Of a stretch of 34,293 nt of DNA, positions 1-11,135 are shown piece after piece (the first letter of the stretch is position 1; the number at the start of each line of letters is the position of its first letter). The stretch lies in NCBI GenBank assembly GCA_015039315.1, contig WIDE01000096.1, forward strand, positions 93,327 to 127,619. The letters are read 5' to 3'. This DNA comes from Clavulina sp. PMI_390. Its lineage: Eukaryota > Basidiomycota > Agaricomycetes > Cantharellales > Hydnaceae. The translations under genes and the position numbers were made by a program. Below the pieces are notes generated by a model. That model was not told where the DNA came from. It was given only the letters and a program-made list of their open reading frames with translations, and made no database searches.

Positions 1-1
1 C

Positions 2-2450
2 GCAAACAGCTTGACAGTGACGATATACATGGTATTCCAAGGCATCAGTAAGCGCCGAAACTTTCCTTCCTTTTCTCCCACGCCAAGCCCAATGAAACCC
101 TCGAGAAGGCAAAGGAGCGACGCGCTTTCTTGACATGTCTCCTGGTCAACTGACCTGCCTCTGCATATTACTGTTTGTTTTCGTTCGATAACAGCCCCGA
201 ATATTTGGGGTTCTATAGCAGATTCTCACGGGCGTCGGTAAGCCTTGACCTCCTTCTGTTGACCACCACCATAAATTGCCTGCTCTGTTAATATTTGGCT
301 TGATAACGGGCTCCAAATATCTAAATACTGATCTACAACACCCCAAATCCCACATGGGCCTTTCCATTTCCCTGTTTTAGCCCAGTGTATCTAGCCTGTC
401 TCCTAATCTTCACGGTTGCCCAGATTGGGCTGGCCCTGATTCCCGCAAATGCCTATGCTGCGCTGATGATCTTACGATGCCTTTCAGCAGCAGGGAGCGG
501 GTGCGTTCTTGCTCTTGGAGCGGCCACAGCGGCCGATGTTGCCAGTCCGGAAGAGAGAGGGCAGTATATGGGCATGGTCCAGATGGGGCCCATGATTGGG
601 CCCTGCATAGGGTAAGTCCCTTGAACGGTGTTTCGAATGCGAAGATCGTGCCTACAGGATTCAAAGACGCCGCTTACGATTGGCTCACAGTCCAGTGTTT
701 GGCGGTCTGCTGAACCAGAACCTGGGGTGGCGGGCAATCTTCTGGTTTCTCGGTATTCTATCGGGTACTGTGTTCATCTTCTTTGTGCTTTTTTTCCCCG
801 AGACATTGCGATCACTCGTTGGGAACGGGAGCATTCCAGCCTCTGGCCTCAACCGTACGGCATGGAGCGTCATTTCGCAGAGATGGGTAGCGAAAAATCC
901 TAATATCTTGACTCCTAATGTGAGCGAGAAGGAACCTGACAAGCGTGAGGGCGTTAGTCCCGTGAGCTCATCCTATCCTCGAAGAATTTTGACACATGTC
1001 ACTTACAGCAGCCGAAATTTGTTGGTTCAAACAGCTGGTTACCCTTCGCTACATCCTCGAGAAAGACGTCTTCATCATTCTATTATACAACGCCTTTAGC
1101 TACACTGCATTCTATGCTGTGGTAAATCTTTATCTATTATGTTGCCTAAGTATTGCATTTACGAATGGCACTGAACTTGGATATTTTCGTTTTTGTGATA
1201 GACAACGACTCTTGCAACCGTCCTCGAATCAACTTATGGCCTTTCAACTAGCAACACTGGTTTGTGCTAGTAAGTCTCTCTATGTTTGTGCAATTTGGGC
1301 TTGAATGATTTCAATCATTCATCTGGCCATTTAAGACCCGTCTACTTATCTAGCTCATTTTCTCTCAATCATTATGGATGAATTTGCACTCAGCCTCCCC
1401 ATTGGGATTGGCGCGCTAGTCTCCACTCCTATCTCGGGGCATCTTCTCGACCGAGAGTTCCGAAAGGTTCATAGACAGGTTGAGCTTGCCAAATGTGAGG
1501 ATGCAAGGACTAATAAGCCGGAAGTAGCAGAACGCACAGATAAAAAAATTGGTCCCAATGAATTGTTGGATTTCCCACTTGAGCGCGCAAGGCTTTCGTA
1601 TATGCCATTTTGTGCGTATTTATTATCTTGTTGTTCTAAGACTCCTTGATGAAGCAGTCCGATCTAATTATAAAATAAAACATTGACCCTATTATGCATG
1701 GATGGATCCGTAGATTCGCTCCTATTCTGGGCCAGTGCAATAGCCTACGGCTGGATTGCTCAAGCACGTGGACCGCTTGGTGTGACAATGATATTCCAGT
1801 TCATCAGTACGCGTTTCTCTCTAGCGTATCTCAACTTATTTGCTCACCACCACAGCTGTTTGGTTATAAACTGTACGGGCCATTGGGTTGATCCTTGTAG
1901 TTGGTTTCACAGTCATGCCGATCATGCAGATCAACCAAGTCATTTTAGTGGATTTGTATCCTGGGAAGGGAGCAAGTATCGCAGCTAATGTGAGCTTCTT
2001 CGACATGGTGCTTCCGCAGTGACATGAATTATGCAGCTGATCGTTTCCTTGGGCGCTGCAATCCAGAATACCCTTGTAAGTCTTCAAGACTATCCCATGC
2101 TCTCAAAGTGTCTGGCTGATGTGTGCATTGCACAAAACTTATTTCCGCGATAATTGCTCAATCCGCTCATCAATTCATCCCCACTAACTTTCAATCACCC
2201 AACACATCAGTTCCGCTGTTTTATTGGTGCCCTAGGCACTGCATTTGTGAACCCGATCATGAATGGTGTCAAAGGGATAGGGTGGACAATGGTCATTTTC
2301 ATAGCTTTCCCAGTGTTATCTTCCCCACTTGTTATAGCAGAGTGGCGTTTTGGCATGAGATGGAGGCGGGAGAGGGCACAGCGACTGGGCCTTCGGAGAG
2401 CTAACAATCAATCAGTTGCAGAGGGTTCGTCAACGGTAGATGGGGGGTAG
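2..2450 (+). CDS. MFS multidrug transporter, DHA1/QDR-like (5' end outside window)
   Basis: Partial gene for a major facilitator superfamily proton antiporter of the plasma membrane, most like fungal DHA1 quinidine/multidrug exporters. Exons I infer: 2-47, 195-237, 381-611, 691-944, 1009-1121, 1202-1269, 1394-1611, 1714-1806, 1901-1989, 2037-2075 and 2211-2450. Phases match throughout and give 477 codons plus stop. Exon 2 plus exon 3 encode the loop 2-3 signature GSIADSHGRRPVYLACLL. Exons 3 and 4 join to give the antiporter motif C, GPMIGPCIGPVFGGLL, followed by FFPETLRSLVGNGSIP, which is typical of this subfamily. Exon 9 gives NQVILVDLYPGKGAS. Many hydrophobic segments are visible. The stop is TAG at 2448-2450. 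The open frames look broken only because of introns; I see no frameshift. Exon 10 (39 nt) is in phase whether kept or skipped. The transported compound is unknown. The gene converges on F1. Confidence 0.87.
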
Positions 2451-2730
2451 GTTGTTAGCAATATGGAGCTCAGGGTTAAACAGAGGAAGTGGTACAAGAT
2501 TCGCGCAAGCCCGCACGAGAGCGGGTGAGGTACCACTCAGCCTGTTCCGTAGAGGCATAATTTGACAATGTAGTACTAGATTCTTGTTACATACTGTTAC
2601 GGAATACGTGAACTGCTCGTTTCTAAAGGGAGTTCTAGACGCGAGCTTTGCACTTCATAGGGGCTGAGGTGAACATCCGATACCCGGTGTCCCTCCTGCA
2701 TCGTTGCCAACACCAGCTATCGCTACAAAA

Positions 2731-4533
2731 TCAGTCCAAGCAGAGTATACCGACAATTTGGGTCTTTGAGGAAGCGTAGATCATTTCAGTCTCTATCACC
2801 GCGGTGCCAGATACCAGACATAGCCGAGATATATGGCCAGACGGGGCAGTGGATGTTGGGTAAGGATATTGGATATCAAACTCTCGAGCAGTCGACTCCC
2901 CAAAAGTACCGTCATCTGCAAAAGGCCAAAAGAGAGCCTTAATCGTCTGGGTTTCTACTTCATCCGGAAGATCTTCTCGATCTTCGAGATCAAGATTTTG
3001 CAGAGTGATGGTACCCACGCCTTCAACCGTGACCATACGGTCGAAATGTTCGGGAGGGGTCCCTAGCAGCGTGGTGGACAGTGTTTGAGGAGTGAATGAA
3101 GGGAAATCCGAGCTCCCCGGCTTGGGACGAAGTGAGATGATGTTGAAAAGCGATGTATCATTGCTCCGCAACGACTGAAACACAGTGATGTCCGGCTGAT
3201 CTGAGGGACGCTTCCAAGATCCCAGCTGAAAAATGCGAGAAAATCTGAGCCCTTCCACTTTGCCGAGGAAAGGATGCGAATGGATGGGGGTAACACGGAT
3301 AGGTTCAAGGGACGCGGGTGTACCGACAGGATGGAGTTTGGGGATCTCGATAACGAGTATTTCGCCGACGTCGTGTGGAATTATGAACAGATCCGGTGGA
3401 AGAATGGCAGCCAGGAATCCTTTACCATTCCCCTTATCAAAAAGTGTCTCATCAGCACGCAGCATCCGACAAGTATGATCAAAACATACCCATTCGTGTT
3501 GCCGATTGTCGATTCTCCCTACTAAACCCTCTCTCCAGTTCCAGATGAAGAGGGATTGAATGGTATCTATTATCAGATAATCTCCCTGAAGTTGGTATGT
3601 CGGAGTGGCTGTATCATCGTCAGGGAGACATATATCACGGCCTAGCAGCAATTGACCCGAGGGGCTGAAGGCTGGCGGATCATTTCCATCATCACTCCAA
3701 ATGATGCAGAAAGCATCGTACATAATGGATCTTCCGGAGCTGTAAAGGAAGTCATGACAAGAGAGTTACTAAAAGCGCAGCAACAGAAGATCAATTCCCT
3801 TACTTCCCCATTAGTGACCAGCCGAACGTTACAGAGTTTGGGCCGCAAAACTGCATCTGGATCCAGTCACGGTGTATAATCCGTGGCTGCCAACCATCCC
3901 ACATATACTTCGCCACAGGACGGAGAGGCACATCTGGTGATGGGGATTGCGTACAGTCCCAGAGGAAGAGTTGAGTGGAAAGCATCGCCCAATTTACAAC
4001 GCCAGATACCATCCATCGCCCTCCGGGTAGAAGTTTAGGTGGCAAGTACAGTGGAGCTGTCCTTCTAGAGGACCACGGTGGTATATCATCACCGTAGTCA
4101 AGGACATACTTGCGCGTCTTCACAGTGAGCGGCCGTTCGGGCTGTTTGAGCGCCTGGATAAGGCGAGATGGACGAGTTGTGATTCGTCTCAGGTCTCCAG
4201 TGGTTTGTTGACCGTCAAAAGACTTTGGTGCGAGAGATAATTCGGTTGAGATGCTTCGCAGGGCGCGGATCCAACTAGGACGATCGTTGATGATTGCGGC
4301 ACGGAAAGCTTTACACGCCTATCATTAAGATACAAAGGCGATATTCAGCCTACTTTCGGTGGAATCCTTGGAAACTTGTGAGGAAAGGCACATACGCTAC
4401 TAAACTGAATAATAGAGGTGGGATCGAGCCAGGAGATGATTGTGTCAACAGTGTCCAACATGACCTTCTGAAGCCACGCATCTCCGGTAATAGTTGCATG
4501 TAGAGTATTCTGGAAGACTTCACTGTTGTCCAT
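2731..4533 (-). CDS. F1: F-box-like protein, tandem-family member
   Basis: Minus-strand gene with exons 4533-4396, 4318-3804 and 3739-2731, about 553 residues (534 if the 57-nt segment 3489-3433 is also removed). Exon 1 (46 codons) holds the first half of a degenerate F-box (ISWLDPTSIIQFSS). Exon 2 starts with ACKAFRAAI, which completes it, then has TTRPSRLIQAL, KYVLDYG and LLPGGRWMVSG. The last exon has YQLQGDYLIID, LFIWNWREG, FLAAILPPDLFIIP and ends VGILCLD. The family is inferred to supply substrate receptors to SCF ubiquitin ligases: the F-box would bind Skp1 and the Trp-rich C-terminal part would bind a target, unknown here. The start at 4533 was chosen because it matches paralog exon-1 lengths; an upstream in-frame ATG exists at 4596. 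It is divergent from F2 and convergent with the MFS gene. It is the most diverged member, with a more acidic C-terminal third. Confidence 0.85.
3433..3489 (-). other. Probable in-frame 57-nt intron in F1
   Basis: On the minus strand a GTATGT donor follows the His-Glu-Trp codons, and an AAG acceptor precedes Gly-Asn-Gly-Lys-Gly-Phe. This is exactly where F3 to F8 have an intron. The length is a multiple of three and there is no stop, so either splicing or retention keeps the frame. Confidence 0.6.
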
Positions 4534-4803
4534 TTTGTATTCGAAGATGCACTGCCTTAGGCGTTTGCAAGAAAGATCGTAAGAGTGCTGAGCCAAAAGC
4601 GAGGAGGTATCAGTACTTGAAATGACGCCGCAACGCAGATTCAGCAGTTTATCGGTCTAATTGATCGGGTCGGATATACACCCTGTCGATCACGAGAGTG
4701 AGGTTGGTTTCGGGGAGGTGGGCAAGGTCGCGGCAAGCGCCGAGGTAACCGATGATCGACCCGAGGCTCGGAGGCTTCTGGCTGCCCAATCAAGAGTAGG
4801 GTT
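4534..4803. promoter_or_regulatory. Shared divergent promoter region F1/F2
   Basis: These 270 bases lie between the chosen start codons of F1 (minus) and F2 (plus), and must hold both promoters and 5' leaders. I see no clear TATA box or known operator. If F1 starts at the upstream in-frame ATG, the gap shrinks to about 207 bases. Confidence 0.5.
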
Positions 4804-6549
4804 ATGGCCACCAAGAGCTCCTCTATTTCTATGAAAAAATCTTCCTCTGGGCCTGTGTGGCTTCAGAAACTTAGTTTTGATGCTATCTTCTCGATTGTTT
4901 CCTGGCTCGATCCGCTATCAATCTTGCATCTTAGCGCTGTACGTGGCGGTCTGTCAAGGGGCTGGAGCGGCATGACCGGGCCACAGCTGATCATATATGA
5001 TAATCGCATACACAGACATGTGGGGCGTTCCACGTTGCTATTGCTCACGAGCATCTGATATGGCGACGTGCTTTGCATAGTGTTGCCTCCGAATACTGTG
5101 CCGCACCGCACTTGCTGGATGACCTTTCGCTTGATGACCTGAAGCGCTTCTCTACCCGTCCTGCGCGTCTAGCTAGCGCTTTCCTAAACCTTGAACAATC
5201 TCCTCGTATCACTCCACGGAAGTATGTCCTCGACTACGGAGCAATAATATCTTCCACAGACACTGAAACCCCGAAAGTGGTGAATCATCTGTCCCCCAAA
5301 CTCCTTCCTGGTGGGAGATGGATTCTTTCGGGGATTATTGATGAGGAGGAAGACTCTGCCCAACTGCTTTGTTGGGATCGCACTCGGTCTGATTCGGATG
5401 ACGCGCCGCTATATCCTATCACAACATTCTCGTGGAAAGGATGGCGGCCTTTGATAGCGAATGGAGACTGGATACAGGCACAAATAGATGGGGATGGAAC
5501 AATTTCGATTGCTTGTGCACTATTCAGGTGTGAAGAAGTGCTGTAGGCTCTGCAGACTCTATGCTGACCGACCTTACTCTACACTCGTCTCCGGGAAGCA
5601 TAGTCAACTTGGTATAATTCATGACGTGTTAAGACTAAATTGGAAGGAAAACAGCGATCTGCCAGTCATAGAGCTGGCTGCTCGGTTAGAACCAGACAAT
5701 CGATATCTGGAGGACGATTCGTTTGCGGATTATCACCTTGTTGGGCGCTATTTTGTTGTCGATACTCTTGAATACCTCCTGATATGGAATTGGAAGGAAA
5801 ATTCAGTGGGGGTCCTTGACGGGGAAGAGTGTAATTGGGTACGAGTAACTCGCTGCCCCGTACATTGCTGGAAGCTGACATCTGCGTTTTCCCTATATCA
5901 GAGTAATCGGCTGGGCTTCATTCTCGCTGTAGTTCCGCCAAATATCTTCGTTATACCGCAAGACCAACAACGGATACTCACTATTGACATTCCTCACCTA
6001 CATCCTGTCGGCAGCCCCGAATCTTACAAGTTCATCCGGCCGGCATACATGTCAGACTCCTTTCTCGACAATCTTACAGAGACCTTGCATATGAATATAT
6101 TCCCCTTGAATTCTTGGAGGCCTCCATCCCCCCATAACGCGTCTGCATTGGTTCGGACACTCCCACATAACAAGCCGTCCCTGTTTTACCTCCTTTCCCT
6201 GCACCGAACAGGTGCGGCACCTCTAACACTACCCCTTCCAATCAGGGTGAATACCCTTCCTTCGAATTTCGACTGGGACAATCCTACAAATATCACAGTC
6301 TTCCCGGGCATCGGGCTTCTCACACTCTCCTGGCCCGATTTTGAAGACCACCGTCTTTATCTCAGCCTCTCTCCATTCACAGAAGATGGGAATATCGAAA
6401 CCGCCATCAATCGGGAATTCGCGGTTGCATTCCCATGCGAGGGCAAACCAGGACAGCTAGATATGATCTCCGGATCGCTGATTCTCAGATGCTGCGGTGA
6501 GGGTGAAGAACCATACACTCATGTCGTAGGGGTCGTATCTTTTGACTAG
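4804..6549 (+). CDS. F2: F-box-like protein, tandem-family member
   Basis: Exons 4804-4938 (45 codons), 5016-5527 (512 nt) and 5604-6549. The product is 530 residues, or 509 if the in-frame 63-nt segment 5839-5901 is spliced out. Exon 1 has WLQKLSFDAIFSIVSWLDP, the F-box N-half, after a Ser/Lys-rich leader of about 17 residues. Exon 2 begins TCGAFHVAI, then DLKRFSTRPARLA, KYVLDYG and LLPGGRWILSGI. The last exon has YHLVGRYFVVD, LLIWNWKEN, LGFILAVVPPNIFVIP and IDIPHLHPVGSPES, and ends GVVSFD. Introns after codon 45 (GTACGT) and in phase 2 after exon 2 (GTGTGA) match the paralogs. Predicted cytosolic or nuclear SCF substrate adaptor; target unknown. It is the only plus-strand member of the left block and converges on F3. 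Confidence 0.88.
5839..5901 (+). other. Probable in-frame 63-nt intron in F2
   Basis: GTACGA donor directly after Asn-Trp and ATATCAG acceptor before Ser-Asn-Arg-Leu-Gly-Phe. It is 21 codons long with no stop, so an unspliced message still encodes a full protein. The position matches the third intron of F3 to F8. Confidence 0.65.
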
Positions 6550-6753
6550 AAACATCAGGATCGACGATCATGACAGTATATATTACGTCTTCGGGCTTGG
6601 TGATCGTCACAAGGAAAGTAATCTCCAGTCACACTACTATACTATTCTTTCCCTGCGCGAACTGCCATAGAAAGCGGACATTGAGTCTCCAAGCCCCTCG
6701 AACCACCACAGGCCACCCGTGAGCCCCGCGATAACAAGGAGCGATAGCTGTAA

Positions 6754-8525
6754 CTAATCAAAAGAGATGATCCCTACAACATGAGTGCTGGGCTCATCGA
6801 CGGCACCTTGACCCTTTACCACTACCGTTCCTGACATTAAATCCAGCTGTGCGGCCACCCCATGGCACGGGTACGCAAGCTCGATTTCCCTATCGATCAC
6901 GTCTCCAATACTTCCATCGTCCTTAAAGGGGTTGAAACTGGTGTAAAGGACTCCACGCTCAGTTTCGACCCAATAAGCACGGTCGTCATAGGGCTGGTAG
7001 TGGACTGGCCAATTGAGAAAAATGATTCCGACGTCATGCACCAGCGTAACAGTATCAGCATATGGAGCTGTCAGTTCCCTGGGCACACCTGTGATCTGGA
7101 TAGGGTGGGATGGGATAGGAGGGAGGGCATCTTTTGACCGTAGGGATACCAAGTGATAGAGGGATTCAGAAGGAATGTGGCTTGGAGGCGATCTGACTAT
7201 CACGGTGCTGCCGCATAGGGATGGAGGCCTCCATTGGTCGAAAATATATAAATCCATATACGAAAGACCAGTCTTGTCATCAAGGTATGGATGTGAGGAA
7301 ACGGAAGTGGGCTGAACGGGTTTGAAGGAGTCGGGGTTGTCAAGTGGATAGAGCTGGGGAATTTCTACGACTAAAACCTCTCGATTTCCATGGGGAATAA
7401 TGAAAAGATAATGCGGAAGGGCAGCTACAGCAAAACACTGGCCTTCGGCCTGGTGCGCATGAAAAACGTTAAGAGTTCCTCAGGCCGATTTGAAGCAAGA
7501 CTCATACCCGTCTATAATCCATTTCATCGAGTCTGCCAATCAGACCTTCTTTCCAATTCCATAGAAGTAAATCTCGGGTCGTATAGATAACAACATAGTC
7601 CCCCTGAAGGTGATACTCTGCGTCTGAGCAATCTTCCATGTATCGAGGGTGAGGAATCAGTCGAGCAACTAGCTTGATGGCAGGTGGATCGCTATGATAC
7701 TTCCAGACTAAGCGGAGTACGTCAATAAATATACCTGGACCTCGAGGTCTTCAAGGGTTATTTTGGATAGGTGTTGTCAGAACAGCATCGAGACTAGTGG
7801 TCAATTTTCGCACCTGAGCAAACATGTAAGTAGAACGGAGCTGGGACCCTCGAGTTGGGCTTTCAGCCAGTACTCATCCAATATCATCAAAGGGCTCAAC
7901 CCTTCCCACGAAAAAGAAGCGATGGGATTGAGCAGCTCAGCTTCCGAGCGAGACTGAGTGCAGTCCCAACACAAGAGCTGGGCGAGTCCTTTCTCCTGAT
8001 ATACGACTCCAGAAATCATCCACCTGCCACCTGGAAGAAGGTACGGAGGTAGTAGCTCTGTGGCTGGCATGGAATTGGCAAGACTGGAGGGTAACCCTGA
8101 GCCGTAATTGAGGACATACTTCCTGGCGGTAGTGGAGAGTGGCCGTTCGGGATGCAAGAGGGCGTGAACTAGGCGCTGGTGACGAGTGGCGAGGCGCTTC
8201 AAGTCCATGATCGAAACCTCATTGTCAAAGGAATGCGGAGCGGCACAATTTTGGGTGGTAACGTTGCTCAAAGCACGCCGCCAAATGAGAGGCTCATTCT
8301 CGATCGCGTTATGAAGGTTTTTGCACGTCTAGGTGTGCATTTTATGAGTGATCTCCGCCCGTGTTACTTGAGAGGCTCTGCAAAGCGTACACAGCTGAGC
8401 CGTAATAATGACAGTGGATCAAGCCATGAGGCGATCGAGAAAAATAGATCGAAATTTAGTTTTCCAAGCCACAATGGTCCAGCCGGCGAGTCGAAAGAGG
8501 AGCTTGAGAGGGCTTTGTTGTCCAT
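6754..8525 (-). CDS. F3: F-box-like protein, tandem-family member
   Basis: Four exons on minus: 8525-8391 (45 codons), 8328-7814 (515 nt), 7748-7508 (241 nt) and 7449-6754 (696 nt), for 528 residues. Exon 1 has LWLGKLNFDLFFSIASWLD and ends Leu-Ser-Cys. Exon 2 opens TCKNLHNAIENEPLIWRRAL, followed by DLKRLATRHQRLV, KYVLNYG and LLPGGRWMISGVV. Exon 3 has IDVLRLVWK, KLVARLIPHPRYM and LLLWNWKEGLIGRLDE. Exon 4 has AVAALPHYLFIIPHG and ends HVVGIISFD. The third intron (7507-7450, 58 nt) is not a multiple of three, so splicing there is required. Two ATGs (8534 and 8525) are possible; the second matches the 45-codon paralog exon. The acceptor before exon 3 (GAAG) has a poor pyrimidine tract and is the weakest border. 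It is closest to F4, in tandem on the same strand. Confidence 0.86.
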
Positions 8526-8994
8526 CGCACTCATCAAGGACCTGGTATCAACAATCTGTCGATATTTCTCACGGCGAACCATCTGGCTACGTTTTTGTTG
8601 GCGACCCAACCCTCGTCCTGCGGTCTATCTAACTACATATCTAAGTTCTAAATTACAATATATTGTTTCCTCCAGTGCTAATACAGCAACAATGTATGCA
8701 TGCAAGCATTGCCCTCTCATTTATACTCGCTCAAGCCTCAAACAAATGTGTAGACCAGAATGCCTTTTGTGGAGAAGCTAGTCAGTTATAAATAGTAGTA
8801 GAATGTGCTGAGGGAGCTACATAGCGGAAGGAGTAAGCAGCCGCGAGGCTCGGAGCACCATGGAAGATACCTAACAACGAAGGTCAATATGAGAACTTGA
8901 TGTCATGTCGAGGTAAAAAGGCACCAAACAATGCAAGCTGAGGTAGAGATTTTGAGGCGCTTCATGTACCGCTGTCGATCCAGAACATGCTTCC
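8526..8994. other. Intergenic, F3 promoter side / F4 downstream
   Basis: About 470 bases between the F3 start and the F4 stop, both on minus. It holds the presumed F3 promoter and F4 3' UTR. An AT-rich stretch lies around 8635-8690, and a TATAAATA string lies near 8778 on plus. No gene is seen. Confidence 0.5.
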
Positions 8995-10773
8995 TTAGTC
9001 GAAAGAGATGATTCCTATGATATGAGTGCTCGGCTCATCACCGGCATTTTGGCCCTTCACCACTACGGCTCCGGACATCAGATCCAGCTGTGCAGGTGTG
9101 CCCTCGCATGGATACGTGACCTCAATTTCTCGGTCGATCACGTTTCCGATACTTCCGTCCGCTGTAAACGGGTGGAAGCTGGTATAAAGAACCCCGCGCT
9201 CAGGCTCAACCGCATAAAGACGCTCATCATAGGGCTCGTAATGGACAGGCCAGTTGAGGAAAATCACTCCTACGCTAGGCACCATTGTGATGACATCAGC
9301 ATCTGGAGTGTCAAGCTTTGGGGGTACGCCTGTAATCTGAACAGGGTGGGACGACACAAGTGGGGCGGTGTCCTTTGGATGGAGGGATATGAGATGAAAG
9401 AGAGAAGGGTCGTCATAGCTCGGCATCGATTGAATCATAACAGTACCGCCGGATAGAGTTGAAGACCTCCATCGGTCGAAGTGATGTAGCTTCATGTGTG
9501 AAAGACCCGCAATGTTCTCGAGGAATGGATGTGAGGAGACAGATGGAGAACGAACAGGCTCGAGAGACTCTGGGGTGCCAAGTGGATGTAGGTGAGGAAT
9601 CTCTACCACCAGGGTTTCTTGTTTCTCTTGAGGTACGATAAATAAGTATGGCGGGAGTGCAGTAACAGCAAAGCCCTGACCATTACCCTAAATTGCATTG
9701 AGCGAAGAAGTAAGAAACTTTTAGATGCTGGATTCGGAGAAGCCATCGCACCCATCCGGAATGCCTTTCATCAAATCTACCAATCGAATTTTCCTTCCAG
9801 TTCCACAGCAGCAGGTCTCGGACAGTGTCAACGAGAACGTAGTCGCCGTGCAGATGATAATCTGCATATGAACAATTTACCATGTACTGAGGGTGTGGCT
9901 GTAATCGAGCAACGAGCTCAATCACGGGTGAATCCTTGTCTTCCTTCCAAATTAGACGCAAGACGTCAATCACTATTCCCGGCCCCCGTGGCCTCGATTA
10001 TTCAATGGGACTGAGATCCAACAATATACCGTCGAAAGGAATATTGAATATTCTCACCTAAGCGAGCATGTAAGTAGAACAGAGCTTTCTCCCTCAAGTT
10101 GAGCTTGCATCCAATATCCTCTCAGCGTCAATGGCCTCAGTCCTTCCCACAAAAAAGAGGTGACGGGATAAAGGGCCTCCTCATTAGAACGGGACTTTGT
10201 GCGATCCCAACAGAATATTTGAGCCAGTTCTTTCTCCTCGTATACGACTCCGGAAAGCATCCACCTGCCGCCTGGGAGAACATTTGGAGATAGTAGCTCT
10301 CTGACTGGTTTGGACAGTGTGAGGCTAGAGGGCATCGCTGAGCTGTAATTGAGAACATATTTTCTAGTGGTCGTGGAGAGCGGTCGTTCTGGGTGTAGGA
10401 AGGCGTCGATGAGGCGTTGAGGGCGAGTGGAGAAGCGCTTCAAGTCACTGATCGGAATCTCAGTATCGAGGGAATGTGGAGCGATGCAGTATTCGGCGGC
10501 AACAGTGTTCAGAGCGCGCCGCCAGATGAGAGGCTCGTTCGCGATAGCGGCATGAAAGCTCTTACACCCCTAGAGGTGCGAGTTGTGAGTGATCTCCCGG
10601 CCATATTACTTGTGCTATCCTGCAGAGCTTTCACATACGCAACTAAGCTGTAAGATTGATAGCGGATCAAGCCATGAGACGATCGAAAAGATGACATCAA
10701 AGTTGAGGTTTTCGAGCCACATCGCTGCAGCAGATGACTCAGCCGAGGACGTGGAAAAGCTCTGGTTGTCCAT
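8995..10773 (-). CDS. F4: F-box-like protein, tandem-family member
   Basis: Four exons on minus: 10773-10639 (45 codons), 10569-10058 (512 nt), 9992-9752 (241 nt) and 9687-8995 (693 nt), for 526 residues. Exon 1: MWLENLNFDVIFSIVSWLDP, then Leu-Gln-Leu-Ser-Cys. Exon 2: GCKSFHAAIANEPLIWRRAL, DLKRFSTRPQRLIDAFL, KYVLNYS, NVLPGGRWMLSGVV. Exon 3: GIVIDVLRLIWKED, YHLHGDYVLVDT, LLLWNWKENSIGRFDE. Exon 4: GNGQGFAVTALPPYLFIVP, VEIPHLHPLGTPESLEPV, ending HIIGIISFD. The third intron is 64 nt, so not in-frame. Role by family: F-box adaptor of a Skp1-Cullin ligase, inferred only. It appears to be the sister of F3 (shared SSHP-leading block and the NWPVHY motif near the C-terminus), which suggests a recent tandem duplication. 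Confidence 0.88.
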
Positions 10774-10937
10774 CATTATTCATTGACCGTTGTGGGGAGC
10801 GTCCAAACATCGGGCCAATCCTCGGTTGCTCCGGCATTTGCCAGTACTCACCACTATTTTACGTTTTTTACGTCTTTTCGTTCTGCCCACCAAATACTTG
10901 CCCCCTCCTGCCACGAGAATCCTTCTACCTGCTGTCG

Positions 10938-11135
10938 TCAACTTGTCCGACAATCTGGGCTCTTGGTTTGAAGTACGCCATAGAGGTAAACACTGTGCGC
11001 CACATCGAGCATATCGTTCCGGCGTCCAAGCTCTCGAGCCAGTACTTCTAGAACTGGGATTCTATCTGCTGTTAGCGCGTCTTGCTCTACTAATTTCGAA
11101 AAAAGGGACAATAAAGCCTCGTAATCTGGCTTCAC
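10938..11135 (-). pseudogene. Orphan coding-like fragment, possibly a gene remnant
   Basis: The minus-strand frame reads as an amphipathic, protein-like stretch (ALLSLFSKLVEQDALTADR, then IPVLEVLARELGRRNDMLD). This is unlike the random translations around it. The frame can be followed upstream through Gln-Asn-Glu-Asp-Cys to a TGA, preceded by Thr-Trp-Glu-Ala. I could find no start codon, no convincing splice-linked partner exons and no family match. It may be one exon of a degraded gene. The function is unknown and the call is weak. Confidence 0.3.

Noticed and set aside
2..2450. MFS gene as a pseudogene, because its open frames are short and shift
   Set aside because: Each frame change coincides with GT-AG borders of 46-147 nt or so and matching phases. 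The joined product keeps MFS motifs A and C with no internal stop.
8179..8781. Plus-strand open frame of 200 codons over F3
   Set aside because: It overlaps F3 exons 1 and 2 on the opposite strand, whose coding is supported by eight paralogs. The translation has no family features.
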